This document shows positions 62,451 to 64,000 of a stretch of DNA of 64,000 nt, piece by piece. Made by a program: the position numbers and the translations under genes. The stretch is from CAZFYZ01 sp964523735 (GTDB lineage Bacteria > Armatimonadota > UBA5829). Every line of letters starts with the position of its first letter. The first letter of the stretch is position 1. The stretch spans positions 22,932 through 86,931 of the forward strand of contig CAZFYZ010000003.1 of assembly GCA_964523735.1 (NCBI GenBank). Direction: 5' to 3'. The notes beneath the pieces were generated by a model. The model had not been told where the DNA came from. It did no database searches and worked only from the letters and a program-made list of their open reading frames with translations.

Positions 62451-62640
62451 CGCCATGCTAGCACGCTGTTGCAGGCGCCGCAATGTTGGTCAGAGGATAA
62501 GGTGATGAACGGAGGTCCCGTAGACGCTGCACGCTTGTCATCTAGAGGAATGCAACCATGCACTTCTGGACAGTGCGTGACCACTAAGTCTCAACACCAA
62601 CATTGGCTTTGCGGCATCGGGCAGCCGGAGGGATCACCCT
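62451..62640. repeat. Diverged direct repeat, copy B
   Basis: Partner of 61069-61260. Here the minus-strand frame through HCPEVHGCIPLDDK and HCGACNSVLA is open and runs into the region of the GTG at 62445. Confidence 0.65.
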
Positions 62641-62673
62641 TATTGCTGCCCGATCAATAGATGGCGCCTCGTC

Positions 62674-62762
62674 TGGAGTGCGGGACTTCAGTTCCGCTCT
62701 GCCGGGGCTAGATCCTTCTGCCCAAGACCCTGAGAAAGCGGCGATGAATCGCCCGCACTCCA
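62674..62762. repeat. Dispersed inverted-repeat element
   Basis: TGGAGTGCGGG (62674-62684) and CCCGCACTCCA (62752-62762) are exact inverse complements. The right arm includes AGAAAGCGGCGATGAAT (62733-62749), identical to 878-894. Confidence 0.7.
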
Positions 62763-62815
62763 AAGATGCTACCACGATTGCGGTGTGCACACGACGCAGG
62801 ACGATCGATCAACGC

Positions 62816-62840
62816 GTGTCGGGACGAGGCGTCCCGACAC
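62816..62840. terminator. 11-bp perfect hairpin downstream of the VWA gene
   Basis: GTGTCGGGACG (62816-62826) and CGTCCCGACAC (62830-62840) form a stem with a 3-nt loop, 26 bp after the VWA gene stop. There is no clear U-tract. It may be a terminator or another REP-like unit. Confidence 0.45.
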
Positions 62841-62866
62841 AACGCATAAGGACTGTCGCCCAGAGC

Positions 62867-64000
62867 CTACGAACCCATCAAGCCCTTCAGCTCCTCGTCC
62901 GTCAGCTTCTCCTTACCCTCCGGGCCGATCTCGACGGCCTGACTATTGGCCATCACTACTCGGACGTTGCCGAGGGTGGAGAACTGGGCGAAGCGGCGGT
63001 CGGCTTTGAGCAGTTTGAAGTGCGCCTCGGAGAACTGCTTGATCTGGATGGCTTTCTGGTTGGGCTGAAGGTCGGCGTCCTCCCAGTAGTCGCCGCGCTG
63101 GTAGAAAGTGCGGCGGGCAACGTTCTGAACGTTTGCCACGACCACTACCCTGTCGTTTGAGTCCCTGTAGGTCCCGCCGATTCTGCCGTTGGCGGCGAGA
63201 CTGCCAACGACTTGCCCCTCGCTTCGGGCGCTGTAGCCCACTGCTGCCGGGGCTTGGGCGTTGTATTTGGTGGACTGAGAGTTGGCGCTTTGAGCGACGC
63301 CGTAGGCTCCCGACTGTACCTCGGATGCGGCAATCGCGTTGTCGCGCGCCGCGAGCATGTCCTTCTTCAGGTCGGCTTCGGTCTTGCGCTCGTCGGCAAG
63401 GAATGAGGTGTACTCGGTCGGGATGCCATACTTCTTCGACAGGCGCACGACCTCGTCGATCAGCTCCTTGTTGGAGTGGAGCCTGATCTCATCGAGCAAG
63501 TAGCCGATCTTGCGCGCGGCCCAGAGCTGGGCGATGAACTCGTTGTCCTCTTCGTCAGAAGGCAGGTTGGCGTTCAGGGTGAAGGTCCGCTTCTTGTCTC
63601 CCGCGGTCCCTGTAAGGGTGACTTTCACCTTGCCTGAACCGGAGTATCTGCCAAGCACGATCAGCTGAGACCCCGCGAAGATGTCCGGCAGGTCCTTGTT
63701 CGGCAGGCTGTCGGAGATCTCCACTCCATCGACTGTGATGGCGACGTCCGAGAGCAGCGGATCGCTGACTTTGGCGAAGAAGGCGCTAATCTTGGTCTCG
63801 ATGCTCTCGTTCGGGCGCACGTAGTCGGCCGCTCCCCGGTTCTGTTCGGCGAGCTTGTCCAACAGGTGCGTGTTCACGTCGTAGCCCACACCGAACGCGA
63901 AGAGCTTGGCATTGGGGAACTTCGTGTTCTGGAGAATGACGCCGATGTCGGTCTGCCCCACGGTCGGCTGCCCATCGGTGATGAAGACGATGTAGTTGCG
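62867..64000 (-). CDS. VWA-domain (VIT/VWA-type) protein, C-terminal part
   Basis: The coding frame continues past the right edge; about 378 residues are visible. It begins in a von Willebrand A domain (IVFITDGQPTVG, then AFGVGYDVNTHLLDKLAEQN). A beta-sandwich follows (VAITVDGVEISDSLP; LIVLGRYSGSGKVKV), then the helical region typical of inter-alpha-trypsin-inhibitor-like bacterial proteins (WAARKIGYLLDEIRLH, LSKKYGIPTEYTSFL). The last 150 residues are low-complexity and then alpha-beta. Such proteins are exported and bind ligands through a MIDAS site. The missing N-terminus should hold a VIT domain like the fragment at 36409. Confidence 0.88.
   Translation of the reverse strand, partial: RNYIVFITDGQPTVGQTDIGVILQNTKFPNAKLFAFGVGYDVNTHLLDKLAEQNRGAADYVRPNESIETKISAFFAKVSDPLLSDVAITVDGVEISDSLPNKDLPDIFAGSQLIVLGRYSGSGKVKVTLTGTAGDKKRTFTLNANLPSDEEDNEFIAQLWAARKIGYLLDEIRLHSNKELIDEVVRLSKKYGIPTEYTSFLADERKTEADLKKDMLAARDNAIAASEVQSGAYGVAQSANSQSTKYNAQAPAAVGYSARSEGQVVGSLAANGRIGGTYRDSNDRVVVVANVQNVARRTFYQRGDYWEDADLQPNQKAIQIKQFSEAHFKLLKADRRFAQFSTLGNVRVVMANSQAVEIGPEGKEKLTDEELKGLMGS

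Overview
The window is about 60% GC and carries the genes of a free-living, probably diderm bacterium with a large secretome. The cues are a PEP-CTERM/HAF protein, an N-methylated pseudopilin-like protein, many Sec-exported proteins with OB-fold, FN3, beta-helix or beta-propeller modules, a DUF6785-type transporter, a heptose-phosphate module and dispersed palindromic repeats. By eye this best fits an Armatimonadota- or Planctomycetota-like lineage. That placement is an inference, and no rRNA is present to settle it. A run of ten Ns at 51308-51317 shows this is a scaffold.

Layout. 1-11.3 kb: metabolic and secretome genes: a HAF/PEP-CTERM tail, NikR, an OB-fold secreted protein, a pilin-like protein, a methyltransferase, an operon of two DUF1598-like paralogues plus a GH116 glycosidase, and a URO-D-like protein. 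11.4-15.5 kb: a promoter-hairpins-terminator unit in front of an HNH gene, a CarD regulator with a long structured leader, a 50-bp tandem repeat array, and a queD-queE-HgdB-like operon. 15.6-24.8 kb: a membrane protein and three secreted hydrolases (HExxH metallopeptidase, alpha/beta hydrolase, C25 cysteine peptidase). 24.8-34.2 kb: hddA-gmhA-gmhB plus a metallophosphatase, serC, a Cys-rich protein, HdeD-like, an orphan fliG, a DUF6785 transporter and tRNA-Leu(GAG).

34.3-51.4 kb is accessory DNA starting at the tRNA. It holds a propeller-like secreted protein, a perfect 13-bp inverted repeat beside a truncated VIT-domain gene, and a conflict-type gene cluster. The cluster comprises a two-TM/RCK channel-like protein ending in a RyR domain; an opposite-strand operon of a 59-aa protein, a free-standing RyR domain, a TIR protein and a DUF4062-STAND-TPR protein; two overlapping Nudix genes, the first frameshifted; a second DUF4062-NTPase-TPR protein; and an ankyrin/beta-propeller protein. 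TIR enzymes consume NAD, so TIR plus RyR plus a channel with a RyR tail plus Nudix suggests nucleotide-signalled membrane-effector immunity. I regard this as the most interesting candidate system here.

51.4-64 kb: a secreted RHS polymorphic-toxin operon (small exported protein, beta-helix protein, RHS protein with C-terminal HNH nuclease, Imm33-like immunity protein), followed by an orphan RHS fragment beside the assembly gap. Next come a stretch of gene remnants and diverged direct repeats, two small membrane proteins, and the C-terminal part of a VWA protein that runs off the window.
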